A DNA stretch of 35,111 bases. It comes from a virus. This document shows, piece after piece, positions 19,989-30,004 of the stretch. Every line of letters begins with the position of its first letter. Positions within the stretch are counted from its first letter, which is position 1. Both the position numbers and the translations under genes were made by a program. The stretch covers positions 1-35,111 of IMG/VR virus record IMGVR_UViG_3300042344_000157, one strand, 5' to 3'. Below the pieces are notes generated by a model. It saw nothing but the letters and a program-made list of their open reading frames with translations. It was not told the DNA's origin and did not search any database.

Positions 19989-21671
19989 TTAGAAATTCAT
20001 TACAACCCAGCGTTCGCCGGTTCCAACCGTAACGCCAACGCTCGTGTTTATAGTTACAGGCCCAACACTTAAACCGTTATATCCGTCTGTAATGGTGTAA
20101 TTGCTTGAGATCGTTCTTAAACTCTCAAGAATCGTAGCTGCCCCCGCACCACCGCCAGGAATTGTCACGGTTACCGCATTCGTCGCAGCCGTGGCGGTAA
20201 CGCCAGAACCTACGAAGTTGAAAGAAGTAACGCCAGACGTTAGTAGCGTCCCTTCATCCGATACCGAGATGTTAGTGCCAGTTCCTGCCGGCCCTGTTGG
20301 GCCAGTTGGACCAGCTACTGTTGAAGCACTGCCCGTAGGTCCTGTGGGACCGCTTGTTCCCGTAGTCCCAGTCGGTCCGGTAGGTCCAGAAGATCCTGTG
20401 GGTCCAATATCTCCCTGAGCTCCCGTGGGACCCGTAGGGCCAGCGGTTCCAGAAGCCCCAGTTGGTCCAGTCGGACCTGCCGCGCCGTTAGCTCCAGTGG
20501 GCCCTGTCGGGCCAGCAATACCCTGCGACCCAGTGGGACCTGTAGGTCCGGCAATCCCCTCGGCGCCAGTCGGCCCAGTAGGACCAGCAGCACCAGAGGC
20601 CCCGGTTGGCCCGGTAGGACCGTCTATACCATTTGCCCCAGTAGGACCTGTAGGCCCAGCGATTCCTTGAGCACCAGTCGGGCCGGTAGGACCATCAGCT
20701 CCGTTTGCACCCGTGGGACCAGTTGGTCCGGCTACGCCTTGAGCGCCAGTAGGACCGACATCCCCTTGGGTACCTGTCGGGCCGGTGGGCCCTGCTATAC
20801 CTTGAGCACCCGTGGGGCCTGTAGGTCCAGCCGCCCCTGCACTTCCGGTAGGGCCTGTAGGCCCGTCTAAACCATTAGCGCCGGTAGGTCCGGTCGGCCC
20901 TGCCGCACCCGTAGGTCCTGTGGGTCCAAAACTTCCGCCAGGGATGTTTACCGTGACCGCGTTACCAACGGCGGTCGCAGCAACACCAAGACCAACAAAG
21001 TCAAAGCTGACAACGCCGGTCGTAATGATTGCGCCTTCATCGGCTACAGAAATATTAGTGCCCGTTCCCGCTGGACCCGTAGGCCCTGTAGGACCAGATG
21101 CTCCGGTGGGTCCTGAGCTGCCGGTCGGCCCTGGGACTGTGGAATCCGCTCCGGTAGGTCCCGTCGGACCGCTAGATCCTGATGCTCCTGTCGGTCCCGT
21201 AGGTCCAGCAACAGTAGATGCCGCTCCAGTCGGGCCAGTGGGTCCGCTAGCTCCCGCGTCTCCGGTCGGGCCAGTTGGCCCGGCTACAGTAGACGCTGCG
21301 CCTGTAGGTCCTGTAGGCCCACTAGAACCAGCCGCACCTGTTGGTCCTGTTGGTCCCGGTATTGTGGAAGCATCCCCGGTCGGACCTTGCTGCCCTGTTG
21401 GCCCAGTGGGACCGGCGCTCCCAGTCGGACCTGTAGGGCCCGTAGCTCCGCCACCAATAATGGTGACCGTAACATCACCACCGACCGCAGTCGCTGTAGC
21501 TCCAGGTCCTGTAATGTTGAGCGAGGAAAGGCCAGACGTAATCTGTGTGCCTGCATTTGATACAGGGATGTCTGTGCCTGCACCCGCAGGACCCGTCGGA
21601 CCGATAACGCCCTGATCGACAACGAGCGTGATCTGGCTTGCGCCACCAACTACAAGATCAATATCGCTCAA
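19989..21671 (-). CDS. Collagen-like tail fibre protein
   Basis: 560 residues dominated by Gly-X-Y triplets of GPTGPTG type in two blocks (about residues 77-200 and 249-461), predicted to form a collagen-like trimeric rod. A non-collagen beta module occurs three times, at about 31-75, 201-247 and 462-508: AGTGTNISV, then (L/I)TSGV-x-SF-x-FVG-x-GV and ATA...VT(V/I)-x-(I)PGG. The C-terminus (about 511-560) has [20 protein letters not shown] ending ERWVVMNF, probably the trimer-forming end. A flexible fibre shaft is the likely role; sites in such rods can also be recombination points. Start overlaps the upstream stop by four bases. Confidence 0.9.
   Translation of the reverse strand: MSDIDLVVGGASQITLVVDQGVIGPTGPAGAGTDIPVSNAGTQITSGLSSLNITGPGATATAVGGDVTVTIIGGGATGPTGPTGSAGPTGPTGQQGPTGDASTIPGPTGPTGAAGSSGPTGPTGAASTVAGPTGPTGDAGASGPTGPTGAASTVAGPTGPTGASGSSGPTGPTGADSTVPGPTGSSGPTGASGPTGPTGPAGTGTNISVADEGAIITTGVVSFDFVGLGVAATAVGNAVTVNIPGGSFGPTGPTGAAGPTGPTGANGLDGPTGPTGSAGAAGPTGPTGAQGIAGPTGPTGTQGDVGPTGAQGVAGPTGPTGANGADGPTGPTGAQGIAGPTGPTGANGIDGPTGPTGASGAAGPTGPTGAEGIAGPTGPTGSQGIAGPTGPTGANGAAGPTGPTGASGTAGPTGPTGAQGDIGPTGSSGPTGPTGTTGTSGPTGPTGSASTVAGPTGPTGPAGTGTNISVSDEGTLLTSGVTSFNFVGSGVTATAATNAVTVTIPGGGAGAATILESLRTISSNYTITDGYNGLSVGPVTINTSVGVTVGTGERWVVMNF
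20289..21443 (-). repeat. Tandem Gly-Pro-Thr coding repeats
   Basis: Long runs of imperfect 9-, 27- and 45-base units encode Gly-X-Y triplets, interrupted near 20930-21070 by a beta module. Third-codon positions vary widely, so the array is old at the DNA level. Similar shorter blocks occur in the tail tip gene at about 22735-22930 and 23800-23910, giving scope for recombination between the two genes. Confidence 0.9.
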
Positions 21672-22150
21672 TTTGTCACCCCGTTAGACCTGATGAGGAA
21701 CAATAAAAACACAATTAAGTCTTGTGCCGGCGTTGATCCGCTTGCAGGGATGGCAATCGTGATGTTTCCTGAAAACCCAACTGGGTTAGCTGCGTTGATG
21801 TCTAGCTGAACGTCGGTAGAAAGCACTGACCATGCAGACTCGTCAATCACCAAAGTAAACGATCCGCCAGCAAGATTCTGATTTGTAATCGTGAGGCTTA
21901 CAGGCGTTGGAGGCGGCGTGTAGTCAGCGATGTCAAACGTGAGCCCATATCGCGAGTCACGGACATTTGAGAGCTGACGACGAATGATTTGGCTGGTGAT
22001 GGTAGCGCCCGTGAGATTGCGCGGCGTACCGTCGGAATTGTTGAGTGTCAGATTCCAGTAAGTTTTCTGGTTGTATACCAGCTCACCGGCAATGATCTGA
22101 TTGTCGAATCCGCTAACTTGTGTCAGCGTATTCTTGTTGAAAATAGCCAT
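21668..22150 (-). CDS. Tail-associated beta-rich structural protein
   Basis: 160 residues, not named. Strand-rich: [20 protein letters not shown], then ITSQIIRRQ, a Pro-rich hinge, and [20 protein letters not shown]. The general form resembles N-terminal Ig-like or BppU-like domains that attach fibres to the tail tip. GAGGG lies near ATG 22150. It sits between tip protein and collagen-like fibre, so an adaptor role is plausible, by inference from position. Confidence 0.7.
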   Translation of the reverse strand: MAIFNKNTLTQVSGFDNQIIAGELVYNQKTYWNLTLNNSDGTPRNLTGATITSQIIRRQLSNVRDSRYGLTFDIADYTPPPTPVSLTITNQNLAGGSFTLVIDESAWSVLSTDVQLDINAANPVGFSGNITIAIPASGSTPAQDLIVFLLFLIRSNGVTN

Positions 22151-22225
22151 ATTCCCTCGCTCGGTAAACTAACGTTCGCTAAGCACTCTCAGCAGAACGG
22201 GCGGCTATCGTGTCTTTTCTAGATT

Positions 22226-25200
22226 CTAAGGCTTTTGTTCTAAAGCCGCAATCCTTTGCTCTAGCTCTTTGATTGCATTTGTCAATACCGCAATCATCTC
22301 GGGCATCGCTAAACCAAGTCTTGTTCCTTTCGGGGTTTCAATCTGGGAAACGACTTCAGGAATAACTGACTGCACATCTTGAGCAATAAATCCCAAGTGC
22401 GGATCGGTTTGCCCAATGTAGTTGAATCTTACAGCCTGTAGCTGCAAAACCTTTTGCAAGCCGCCTGTGTAGTCCTGAATGTTTTCCTTCAAGTTTCTGT
22501 CTGAAGAATTGACCCATGAACCAGCATCGGCGTAGGCATTCCCGTTTGAATTGAACGTCCAGGTCTGTGAAGCGCCGCTCGTATAGAGAACAAGGTTGGA
22601 ACCTGTGGCATAACTTCCCGAGCTATTTGTGAACACCCACGAATTGTCTGCAAACGATGTGCCGCGCAGGCTTGCAGTCTTGCCAGAAGCAAGAGCAATT
22701 CCGTTCGTCCACGGATCAGGTAGCGACGGTGTGGCACCCGTTGGGCCTGTGGCTCCCTGCGGACCTGTAGGGCCAGGAACGGTAGAAGCGGCTCCCGTAG
22801 GACCGGTAACTCCCTGCGGACCCGTAGGCCCCGGCACAGTAGAAGCAGGGCCTGTAGGCCCGGTATTTCCTTGCGACCCAGGGTCGCCTTGTATCCCCTG
22901 AATGCCCTGTGGACCCGTAGGTCCGGCCACACCAGCAGCCCAACTACCGTCGCCTCTTAAAAAGGTTGTGGTGTTGTTTGGGATGTTTTGAATCTGTGTA
23001 AAACCGGCAGATGTGTTCGGGAAGTAATAAGTGTTAGCAGCAATACCGCCAGAGGTAATCCTGATCGCATACCCGTTAGCGTTCGCAAAAGTTGAGGCAT
23101 TACCACTGGTCAGCGATGAGGTTCTTGATACAACCAAAGCTTCAGCAGCAAAACTTGTGACCCCAAGACTTTTAACAAGAGGAGAGCCCGCACCATTAAT
23201 TACCTGCGCCGTAAACTGACCACTGGCGCCACCGTTGAAATAAACCGGAGAGTCTGAGTAAGGATAGTTGACCGCATCAATCTTAAAGATGTGATTGTCG
23301 TATCCAGAAACACCAAGAGAAAACCAGGGAAACGCTCCGCCGTAAGTGGTGTACCCCTGGATCTCAAGATTGTTTGACCCGTTGATTGTGATGCGATTTG
23401 CACCAGTGCCGGAAGCAATCTCTCCGCGCAGGTAAGCTGCTGACGCATAAAGACCGCCCGATGTTTTATCAAGATACCAGCCAGCCGTTCCATAGCTAGA
23501 TGATGTCGGTGGAATTGGCCCGTTATAGTTATCGGACAGAATGCTTTGGAATACCGACGCGGCTATTGGCCCTGTCCATGCTGTTGAGTTAGCCGGGACT
23601 CCGTCGACTGTCACGCCGTTGGCGTTATATCGACCTTGGAGATACCAAAGCACCTGACCGATAGAAATCCCCGGAACCGTTGATGACCAGCCAGCAGGAA
23701 CCGCAGAACCCGACGTTGGTGTTGTAAATGTTGGTGTTGATGCTGTTTGAGACTGCACGAGATAAGCATTGATAAATGCAATCCCAATTAACCCAGATCC
23801 GCCTGTAGGCCCTGCGCTGCCCGTCGGTCCGGTATCGCCCTGTGGCCCTGTAGCTCCTGCGGGTCCGGTTGCTCCGCTAGGCCCCGTGGGTCCGGCCATG
23901 CCGGTGGGAGACCACACGAATGCAGAGCTTGTAGCCGACAACGCGCTTTTCGCGGATTCATTCGCTACAGAAAATGCAAAGTACCAAGTACCGCCTGCAA
24001 TCTGTAGATTTTCAAACTTAACCGTCGAGCCATTAGCAAAGATAGATCCGTTACTAAGAATCTGAGTGCCAATTACTTTCCAATCAGTAGCCGAAGGCGT
24101 TGCGCTAGACGTATAGAAAAGCGTAACGGTTGTCACGCGCCCCGTAGTGGGCATTGTGCAGGTAGCCGAGAAAGTCGGAGGCGCAGCAGAAGGCGCAAGG
24201 TCTCCAAGTACAGGAGCATTTAGCGAAGAAAAGAATGTCGGAGATGGAAGGCTAGAGTTTGGCGCGGGAGCAAATGCAGTGATACTTGCATCGTTATAAA
24301 CATCAGCGTTGTATTCCGAAAGCTCTAATGTCGCACCCAGGTTGCCGTCGTCGACAGTCGCCTCCGACACCTTCATGACTCGGAAGAGTTTATTTGTCCA
24401 GCCGTAATCAGCGTTAGTGATGTCAACAACATCGCCAGCGTCTACCTGAATGCCTGGGTAAGAAGATGTGATCGTGACAATTAAATCTTCTCTTGCCTGC
24501 TCTAAGCGTCGGTTGCCAAGATACTGCGCCTGCACCGAGTTATTGCAAAACTCTAGGCTTGTCGTTTGTCTGTTGTCGGGCTCGTTGGGATACCGCAGAA
24601 TGGCCGGGGTTTCCATGAAGACCATGTCCGGCTGATCTCGGTTGTCTTTTGACGGAAACTCAATTTGGATCTGATTAATCTGTTGATTAATGTCGATTGC
24701 AGAGACCCTGATCTCACCGATAAGGTTTGAGTCGTTAAACGAGAACGTTGAGCTTTCTGCCTTGTTAATGATGATCGACCAAAGCCCAGAAGCCGCGTTG
24801 TACGCCATCCAAGAGTCCGAGCACTCCAACATCTTCTCGACGTTGTCTAACACTGGTTTACCTGTGTCTACAACACCGTTGATACGGTATCGAGCTTGAG
24901 TCGCTAATCCGCCGCCAGAAGGCGTATAAGTAATGGTCTGATCGGAGTAAGTATTGAGAGCTGTAGCACTTGCAGAATCCACAAGACCCGTCATGCCTGC
25001 GCCATAACGATCATCGGTCATGTAGTCGTACCAACAATCTCCAGGCTTACATTCTGACCCGCCTTTTGGCAAGTGTGTGCAATAGAACGTGATTGGCTGT
25101 AAACCGGTCGTCCCTGCATCCGCGTTGTAGTTGAGTTTGACAATGGCAAACGCCAAGCCATTCATCTGCCTACCAGACGAAGGCCAACGTAAGGCGACAG

Positions 25201-25735
25201 GAATATCTGCGCCGCCCATAAATACATTCGGGGCTGTACCGTTTACAGCGGTGATAACACCAGCTTGAGTCGAGGTGTAAAGACTGATGTAAAGGTTGCC
25301 GCTAATTTTGGTGTCTTGATTATTATCGCCATCTGTCAACGAAGTAACTTTGGTCTGATCTATGTTGTCAAATGTTATAAGACGGTCTCCGTAGTAAAAC
25401 TTAGCGCGATCATAAGTAAAGGTTGCAGACGCGTCTGAAGAGATGGAAGAGATAGCAAGAACGTAATACATCGTCTTTTGATCTGTGGAAAGAACAGCAT
25501 CCACGAACGTCCCGCCTAACCATGCGCTGCCATAAACGACAGGGATTGAATTGTTATTGGCCGGAGGCATTTGCTGCCGAGCGCCCATGTCCTGAGCCTG
25601 GGACGGCTTACTACCAAAAGCCCTCGTGACGACATAAGACACTGCAAAGTTAATTGCAAATGTCGCAGCCGCTAGAGCTATAGATCCAGCTTGTAACGTA
25701 ACGCCCAGGGCTGATAAAACGATGGATGCTGGCAT
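22226..25735 (-). CDS. Tail tip (J-like) protein with collagen segments and S74 chaperone domain
   Basis: 1169 residues. Residues 1-45 are hydrophobic; then an N-terminal tip segment ([31 protein letters not shown]...[23 protein letters not shown]) like lambda J and related host-specificity proteins. A fibronectin-like stretch follows. Two collagen-like blocks lie at about residues 610-645 and 935-1000. The C-terminus from about 1077 is a Peptidase_S74 intramolecular chaperone: [10 protein letters not shown] gives the catalytic Ser1078 and Lys1083 five residues later, then [17 protein letters not shown] and a final coiled coil. S74 domains trimerise the fibre and cleave themselves off just before the Ser. 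Expected to sit at the tail tip and contact the host. Confidence 0.9.
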   Translation of the reverse strand: MPASIVLSALGVTLQAGSIALAAATFAINFAVSYVVTRAFGSKPSQAQDMGARQQMPPANNNSIPVVYGSAWLGGTFVDAVLSTDQKTMYYVLAISSISSDASATFTYDRAKFYYGDRLITFDNIDQTKVTSLTDGDNNQDTKISGNLYISLYTSTQAGVITAVNGTAPNVFMGGADIPVALRWPSSGRQMNGLAFAIVKLNYNADAGTTGLQPITFYCTHLPKGGSECKPGDCWYDYMTDDRYGAGMTGLVDSASATALNTYSDQTITYTPSGGGLATQARYRINGVVDTGKPVLDNVEKMLECSDSWMAYNAASGLWSIIINKAESSTFSFNDSNLIGEIRVSAIDINQQINQIQIEFPSKDNRDQPDMVFMETPAILRYPNEPDNRQTTSLEFCNNSVQAQYLGNRRLEQAREDLIVTITSSYPGIQVDAGDVVDITNADYGWTNKLFRVMKVSEATVDDGNLGATLELSEYNADVYNDASITAFAPAPNSSLPSPTFFSSLNAPVLGDLAPSAAPPTFSATCTMPTTGRVTTVTLFYTSSATPSATDWKVIGTQILSNGSIFANGSTVKFENLQIAGGTWYFAFSVANESAKSALSATSSAFVWSPTGMAGPTGPSGATGPAGATGPQGDTGPTGSAGPTGGSGLIGIAFINAYLVQSQTASTPTFTTPTSGSAVPAGWSSTVPGISIGQVLWYLQGRYNANGVTVDGVPANSTAWTGPIAASVFQSILSDNYNGPIPPTSSSYGTAGWYLDKTSGGLYASAAYLRGEIASGTGANRITINGSNNLEIQGYTTYGGAFPWFSLGVSGYDNHIFKIDAVNYPYSDSPVYFNGGASGQFTAQVINGAGSPLVKSLGVTSFAAEALVVSRTSSLTSGNASTFANANGYAIRITSGGIAANTYYFPNTSAGFTQIQNIPNNTTTFLRGDGSWAAGVAGPTGPQGIQGIQGDPGSQGNTGPTGPASTVPGPTGPQGVTGPTGAASTVPGPTGPQGATGPTGATPSLPDPWTNGIALASGKTASLRGTSFADNSWVFTNSSGSYATGSNLVLYTSGASQTWTFNSNGNAYADAGSWVNSSDRNLKENIQDYTGGLQKVLQLQAVRFNYIGQTDPHLGFIAQDVQSVIPEVVSQIETPKGTRLGLAMPEMIAVLTNAIKELEQRIAALEQKP

Positions 25736-25738
25736 GAT

Positions 25739-26176
25739 CTACTCTCGAAAGAAGGTCGCTTGTAATGGCGCAAATTTATATCGTGTGTAGTCAATCTCTG
25801 GAGAACTTGGCATAAGACTCGTGCAGACAATCTGAACTCTCTTTTGGTCAAGCATGTCCTGGGCTAATTTGTTAAACCGTAGCCAAAGCCTGCCTCCAAT
25901 AGATGTATCTCGATATTCCGGCATGACCCACCACGCCACTTCGTGTAATTCCTTGACGGCACTATTCCAAAAGTTACAGGTCACATAAGCTGCCAAAAAA
26001 CCTCTGAGCTGATCGTCTACCAAAATAAAGCCGCGGCCTTTTAGCATCTGATAAAACAACGAACGGACATGGCCTTCGTTCTGGTTGTGCTTTAGTGCTT
26101 TTATTCCTGCTTCTTCTGCGTAGGCTTTCATCATGTCGATTAGGTGAGGCATGTCGTATTTTGTTGCGTATCTCAT
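25739..26176 (-). CDS. GNAT-family acetyltransferase in the tail module
   Basis: 145 residues. The GNAT fold is visible: MRYATKYDMPHLIDMMKAYA as strand one and helix one, RGFILVDDQLRGFLAAYV as strands two and three, ELHEVAWWVMPEYRDTSIGGRLW where strand four leads into an acyl-CoA loop (R-D-T-S-I-G-G-R, a variant of RxxGxG), and a C-terminal helix. Substrate unknown. It lies between distal tail proteins and the J-like gene, where lambda has K and I assembly genes, with ATGA overlap upstream, so it may modify a virion protein or have a structural assembly role. Confidence 0.82.
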   Translation of the reverse strand: MRYATKYDMPHLIDMMKAYAEEAGIKALKHNQNEGHVRSLFYQMLKGRGFILVDDQLRGFLAAYVTCNFWNSAVKELHEVAWWVMPEYRDTSIGGRLWLRFNKLAQDMLDQKRVQIVCTSLMPSSPEIDYTRYKFAPLQATFFRE

Positions 26177-26820
26177 CCAGCATCCCTAATGTCGTTTGGA
26201 TCGTTTTGTATAGGTGTTGATTCGGCTTGTGATCCGGTTTTGGGCGGTGATCCAAAGTCAAAGTATTGACCAGAGATTGCAGCCACACGGCTCATACTTG
26301 CGTCAGATGCGTATTGCTGTTGCCAGCTATTTAAGTTAGTCCTTATGCCGTTGATTTTATTTTCTAGGATTGCTCTAAATGACGTACAGGAAATAGAAGC
26401 TGTTACGGTTCTACTTCTAACGTCATCGTTCCAATCTTCAGTAAGGCTAATGTTAGAAACGATGCCTTGATAGCGCTTGAAAAACTGTGTAGATGGGCTT
26501 GTGATGATTTGATAGTTAGAGTCAAAGAATCCGCGCCAGATTTCTATAGTCGAGCCTTTTATGTTTGAACTTAAAACAAGATTAACGTTGGTCGGGTCTA
26601 TGCCTATCAGACCAATCACCATGTCAATAGATGTGGCCTTAATTTCTCGGTTTACCGCGCCGACAGAAAGAAGGCTCCCGAGACCCGAGAATGTATTTCC
26701 GCCAACCGTAATCGCAGCGGCAGCATTACAGAATGTGTAAGTCGTTGTCGACGTTGTAAGTTTTACGAATTCACCGTGAGTAATGCTTGCGCTGTTAAGC
26801 GCTGTCATAGGGGTACTCAT
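26173..26820 (-). CDS. Minor tail protein, DUF2163-like (lambda L-like position)
   Basis: 215 residues. Strands in the first 160 residues (FVKLTTSTTTYTFCNAAAAI, GAVNREIKATSIDMVIGLIG, EIWRGFFDS, RYQGIVSNISLTEDW) resemble tail hub proteins of the DUF2163 or baseplate-hub class. The last part reads SDASMSRVAAISGQYFDFGSP and ends in a polar tail. Located between the distal tail protein and GNAT, with ATGA overlaps on both sides. Assignment by pattern and position; no single motif is decisive. Confidence 0.74.
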   Translation of the reverse strand: MSTPMTALNSASITHGEFVKLTTSTTTYTFCNAAAAITVGGNTFSGLGSLLSVGAVNREIKATSIDMVIGLIGIDPTNVNLVLSSNIKGSTIEIWRGFFDSNYQIITSPSTQFFKRYQGIVSNISLTEDWNDDVRSRTVTASISCTSFRAILENKINGIRTNLNSWQQQYASDASMSRVAAISGQYFDFGSPPKTGSQAESTPIQNDPNDIRDAG

Positions 26821-27464
26821 TGCACATTCTCCCTAAAGACAAAATCAGAATCCCAGTCAACGAACGCTCCGTTGGTCATGGGTCGCAACGTGTAAGTTGG
26901 ACAAACCTCAGCAACCACAGAAAACGTGCAGGCAGACCCTACAGCCGTCAGAGTTCCGGTTGATGGCGTTCCTATCACCGGCCTGTGCAAGGTCACGTTA
27001 ACAGTCGATCCTGAGCCCCTCAGCACCTCTGCCGTGACCTTATAAGGGTAATTGCCAAGCTGTAAAAAATCACCAGCCTTAAACACAATGGTTGAACTAG
27101 CCACAGAAGGCAGGTTGCCTACAGATATAGTCGTTGCGTTAGCAGCAGGCACACTAGCAAGCGTTAAAGCCGCAGCCTGTCCGCTAGTCAATTGGCCTTG
27201 ATAACCGGTAAACCAAGAAAGGGTTGTCGAGCTAAACGTAATAGTTGCCGCCGTTTGCCTGTCTAGGTTATCAATCGTTTGTATGACATCGCGCACTTGC
27301 GGGTAGTACAAGAACGAGTGAGGCTTGACTGTAAACACCCAAGGAACAGCGGTTACATACTGCGCCGTCCTGACTTGCCCTGACCGAGAATATTGCTGGC
27401 CGACCATCCTGCGGTTATTGACCGTAATGGTTTGGCTAATGTCCAATATGGTTTGGAAGCTCAT
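26817..27464 (-). CDS. Distal/minor tail protein
   Basis: 215 residues, beta-rich, immediately downstream of the tape measure gene where lambda has its M-type minor tail protein. The order of visible elements is TAVPWVFTVKPHSFLYYPQV, then ATITFSSTTLSWFTGYQGQL and DFLQLGNYPYKVTAEVLRGS, where the last resembles a domain for ring-forming tail tip proteins, and a C-terminal strand TLRPMTNGAFVDWDSDFVF. Likely part of the ring linking tube to tip. Both junctions are ATGA overlaps. Confidence 0.74.
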   Translation of the reverse strand: MSFQTILDISQTITVNNRRMVGQQYSRSGQVRTAQYVTAVPWVFTVKPHSFLYYPQVRDVIQTIDNLDRQTAATITFSSTTLSWFTGYQGQLTSGQAAALTLASVPAANATTISVGNLPSVASSTIVFKAGDFLQLGNYPYKVTAEVLRGSGSTVNVTLHRPVIGTPSTGTLTAVGSACTFSVVAEVCPTYTLRPMTNGAFVDWDSDFVFRENVQ

Positions 27465-29197
27465 GTCCTACCTCTCGGTGAGAGTGATTTTTGAGCGTAG
27501 GCATTCGCAGCCCATACCGCTCGATTGCTACCCATGATTCGCTCTTCAAAAGACTTAACGTCAATCGCTTGTATGTTGTAGTTGTTGATCGTAGATGTCC
27601 CACTTGTCGCGTAAGACGGGACAACTTGCCCTGCCATGCTTGGAACAAATAGCTCTGGCCCTCTTTCACCAACAAGATAAGGAGCGCCCGAGTTAACCGG
27701 ACCACCGCCAGCTCGTTTGCCAAAAATGCTTCCAAGAACGGGAACGTTAGACATGAAGTTCTCAAACAATGACGGAGCGCCGGTAATGTTTGATTTAAAA
27801 ATTGTGTCTAAAAACTTGTCTAGCGAGCGGGAAGCTAGCTTTTGCAGTAAAGAGGAAAGGGCTGACTTAAACGCTTGCGCGGCAGACTTGCCCGACATGA
27901 ATGCCTCGACAATTGTCGTGCCTATTGACTTAAACCCATCCCGAATGTCTTCTAGCATTTCTAATTGCTCTTGACCGTCTTTTTTCTTTTCCTGCATATC
28001 TTCCCATTGCTTGTTTGCCATGATTTGAGCCTGCTGATCTAGGTCTAACATGACCTGCATACGTTCTTTTTCGATCTCGACTTCGCGCTCATAATCTTTA
28101 ACGATCTGATCTTGTCGCATCTTGCGAAGATCATCCATTGCTGACAGCTCTTGATTGGCTTCTTTTGTAAGCCTCATCATCTCTTCTTGCTGCTCAGCTT
28201 CCTCGCGGCGCAGACGGATGATTTCTTCCATCTTTGCAAGACCGGCGGGTCCGCCTTGCTTTGCAGCCTCAAACCTTAACGCGGCCTCTTCGCCTTCTCT
28301 TAATTTCAGGATTTGAGCGTCTAATCCTTCAAGATAAGTCTTGAGCGCTTTTGCAGCAGACTCCGCGCCCGAGTCTTTTACAGCCTTTACCCTTGTTCCT
28401 GACTGCCTGCCTCCCTGCGTTACACCAACCACCGGAGCAGGAACCGCAGGTTCCTCTTCGCCAAATCCAAGGAACTTTTTAATTCCCGTGTACGCGTCAC
28501 GCGCTTTGCCCATCAACGTTAGAAAGCCGATCTTTGCTTTCTCGGTCATCTGGTCTATCGCGTCGCCTATCTCACCAATAGCCAAAACACCCTTCTTGGC
28601 TTCGCCTGAAAACTTATCGGTGTTTCGAGATAGCTGGTCAATCTTAGAAATATCAAGATTGCCAAACTGCTTTCCAAAAAGCTGAACCTGCAACCGAGCC
28701 CTTTCCGCGCCTGCGCTCATACCGGAAAGAACTGCTGTTAGGTCTCGGAAGATGTCAATCTCGGGCCTTAACAAACCACCAGCGTCGGCAATACTTACGC
28801 CCAACTCTCTAAACAAATCGGCCTGTTCTTTTTGACCGTCAGCAGCAGCGCCAAGCGTTACCGAAAAGCGATCCCACATCTGTGCGGCGTTATCGGCTTC
28901 TTTCCCCGATTGAACCATTGCGCTTTGCAGGGCTAAGACTTCTTCAATCGCTAACCCTGAGCCTTCAGCGAAATCGTTAACCGCATCCGCAGCCTTAAAA
29001 AAGGAAGTAGCAAATGCTCCAGCAGCGGCGGCGGCTAGTAACATGGGCTGTCGTAATGCGCCCATCGCAGTGCCAAGCAAATTGACACTGACCTGCATCT
29101 CGCGGGTTTTGGCTTTAGCCCTGTCGATCTCTTGAACGAACTTTGCGCTCTCTAAACCAAGAGCAACTTGCAGGGCTGCGATTAGCTTACCGGCCAT
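27461..29197 (-). CDS. Tape measure protein
   Basis: 578 residues. The early part has coiled coil and a hydrophobic stretch (QPMLLAAAAAGAFATSFFKA); the middle is a long charged helix region (GLAKMEEIIRLRREEAEQQE, EREVEIEKERMQVMLDLD). The end has AGGGPVNSGAPYLVGERGPE, a motif very common at tape measure C-termini. It sets tail length; using about 0.15 nm per residue the tail would be near 85-90 nm, an estimate. It follows the frameshifted chaperone genes, the expected order, with an 11-base overlap upstream. Confidence 0.93.
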   Translation of the reverse strand: MAGKLIAALQVALGLESAKFVQEIDRAKAKTREMQVSVNLLGTAMGALRQPMLLAAAAAGAFATSFFKAADAVNDFAEGSGLAIEEVLALQSAMVQSGKEADNAAQMWDRFSVTLGAAADGQKEQADLFRELGVSIADAGGLLRPEIDIFRDLTAVLSGMSAGAERARLQVQLFGKQFGNLDISKIDQLSRNTDKFSGEAKKGVLAIGEIGDAIDQMTEKAKIGFLTLMGKARDAYTGIKKFLGFGEEEPAVPAPVVGVTQGGRQSGTRVKAVKDSGAESAAKALKTYLEGLDAQILKLREGEEAALRFEAAKQGGPAGLAKMEEIIRLRREEAEQQEEMMRLTKEANQELSAMDDLRKMRQDQIVKDYEREVEIEKERMQVMLDLDQQAQIMANKQWEDMQEKKKDGQEQLEMLEDIRDGFKSIGTTIVEAFMSGKSAAQAFKSALSSLLQKLASRSLDKFLDTIFKSNITGAPSLFENFMSNVPVLGSIFGKRAGGGPVNSGAPYLVGERGPELFVPSMAGQVVPSYATSGTSTINNYNIQAIDVKSFEERIMGSNRAVWAANAYAQKSLSPRGRT

Positions 29198-29504
29198 TGT
29201 TTCCCCCTAAGATGTCTAAAAACTCTGACTTAAATCCTGGCAGACTTGTAAACGCCAGGAAGTCTCGCTCTTGTTTTGTCATGTAGTTTGGAGGGATGAA
29301 ATATTCCTCCAGATGCGGGAAAAACTCACGGCTCTTAATTGGGGTTTTAGATAGCGCGTTATAAACAATCGCCATCAGATGCGAGATCAACATTAAGTTT
29401 TGTCTCGCGCCAATCATGCCGTCGCGGTACATCAATTCTAACTCTCGCGTGGTCACTACATCAAGACTTTCTATAACTTCGGGTGACTGACCGTTAAAGA
29501 TCAT
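29187..29504 (-). CDS. Tail assembly chaperone, downstream (T) part made by -1 frameshift
   Basis: The 105-residue ORF (MIFNGQSPEVIESLDVVTTR) is the second half of a G/GT-type chaperone pair. The frame is open back to the slippery heptamer at 29540-29546, giving LKRSLYRQIRAA before the internal Met, so the main product should be a fusion of about 272 residues with the protein encoded at 29537-30004. G/GT proteins bind the tape measure and recruit tail tube subunits, and do not enter the virion. Independent translation from ATG 29504 is possible but lacks a good ribosome site. Confidence 0.88.
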   Translation of the reverse strand: MIFNGQSPEVIESLDVVTTRELELMYRDGMIGARQNLMLISHLMAIVYNALSKTPIKSREFFPHLEEYFIPPNYMTKQERDFLAFTSLPGFKSEFLDILGGNNGR

Positions 29505-29536
29505 CGCCGCCCGAATCTGCCGATATAGTGACCGCT

Positions 29537-30004
29537 TTAGTTTTTTTCGACTTCCTTGTAATCTGGGTTTACTGCCTTTTCGATCAACTCCGTCAGATGC
29601 TTAATCTGCGCTGGAGAAAAGGCTTCGGAAATATCCTCGTAGGACAGCGCGAAGAGCTCTTGCCCTTCCTCAAACCCGACTAAGTTAATCAGCGCAATCT
29701 CGCGCATGATCTCTTGGGCTTTGTAGCGTGATGCTTCTTTTAGACTACGCCCATCAACGACAATGTCATTGTCTTTACGATCAACGGCGATGTTCTGATT
29801 GATTTTGTAGAGCTTTTCAAACGTATCGACTAGCTTTGAGTATTCCTGCTCTATCAAAGCGTCGGGAGGGTTTTTAATCTTGCCCTCAAGCTCAATCATT
29901 TCCTTCCTGGTAGGAAGATAGACCTTAAGCGCATGACCAGCAAAATCAATGTCTGCGTATTTCTGTCTTTGAAAAGAAGAACCAAACTTGTCTTGTAATC
30001 TCAT
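29537..30004 (-). CDS. Tail assembly chaperone (G part)
   Basis: 155 residues: acidic and helical, FGSSFQRQKYADIDFAGHAL, EMIELEGKIKNPPDALIEQE, and a C-terminal AFSPAQIKHLTELIEKAV, ending YKEVEKN. It occupies the lambda G position between tail tube/gp10 genes and tape measure. Its last codons (GAA AAA AAC TAA) hold the slippery sequence, so a fraction of ribosomes make the longer GT form. ATGA overlap with the upstream gene. Confidence 0.87.
   Translation of the reverse strand: MRLQDKFGSSFQRQKYADIDFAGHALKVYLPTRKEMIELEGKIKNPPDALIEQEYSKLVDTFEKLYKINQNIAVDRKDNDIVVDGRSLKEASRYKAQEIMREIALINLVGFEEGQELFALSYEDISEAFSPAQIKHLTELIEKAVNPDYKEVEKN
29540..29546 (-). promoter_or_regulatory. Programmed -1 ribosomal frameshift site (A AAA AAC)
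   Basis: In the zero frame the chaperone gene ends GAA AAA AAC TAA, so A-AAA-AAC is a canonical X-XXY-YYZ heptamer in the right register. A -1 slip re-reads the C and continues CTA AAG CGG TCA into the downstream ORF with no stop. Conserved tail-chaperone frameshifts of this kind are well established in phages. Confidence 0.9.

Noticed and set aside
20101-21615. Plus-strand ORFs of up to 267 residues with GPVGP repeats opposite the collagen-like gene
   Set aside because: They are antisense images of the GPTG coding array: the complement of Gly-Pro-Thr codons again reads Gly-Pro-Val. They have no ribosome sites and oppose a complete, well-placed gene.
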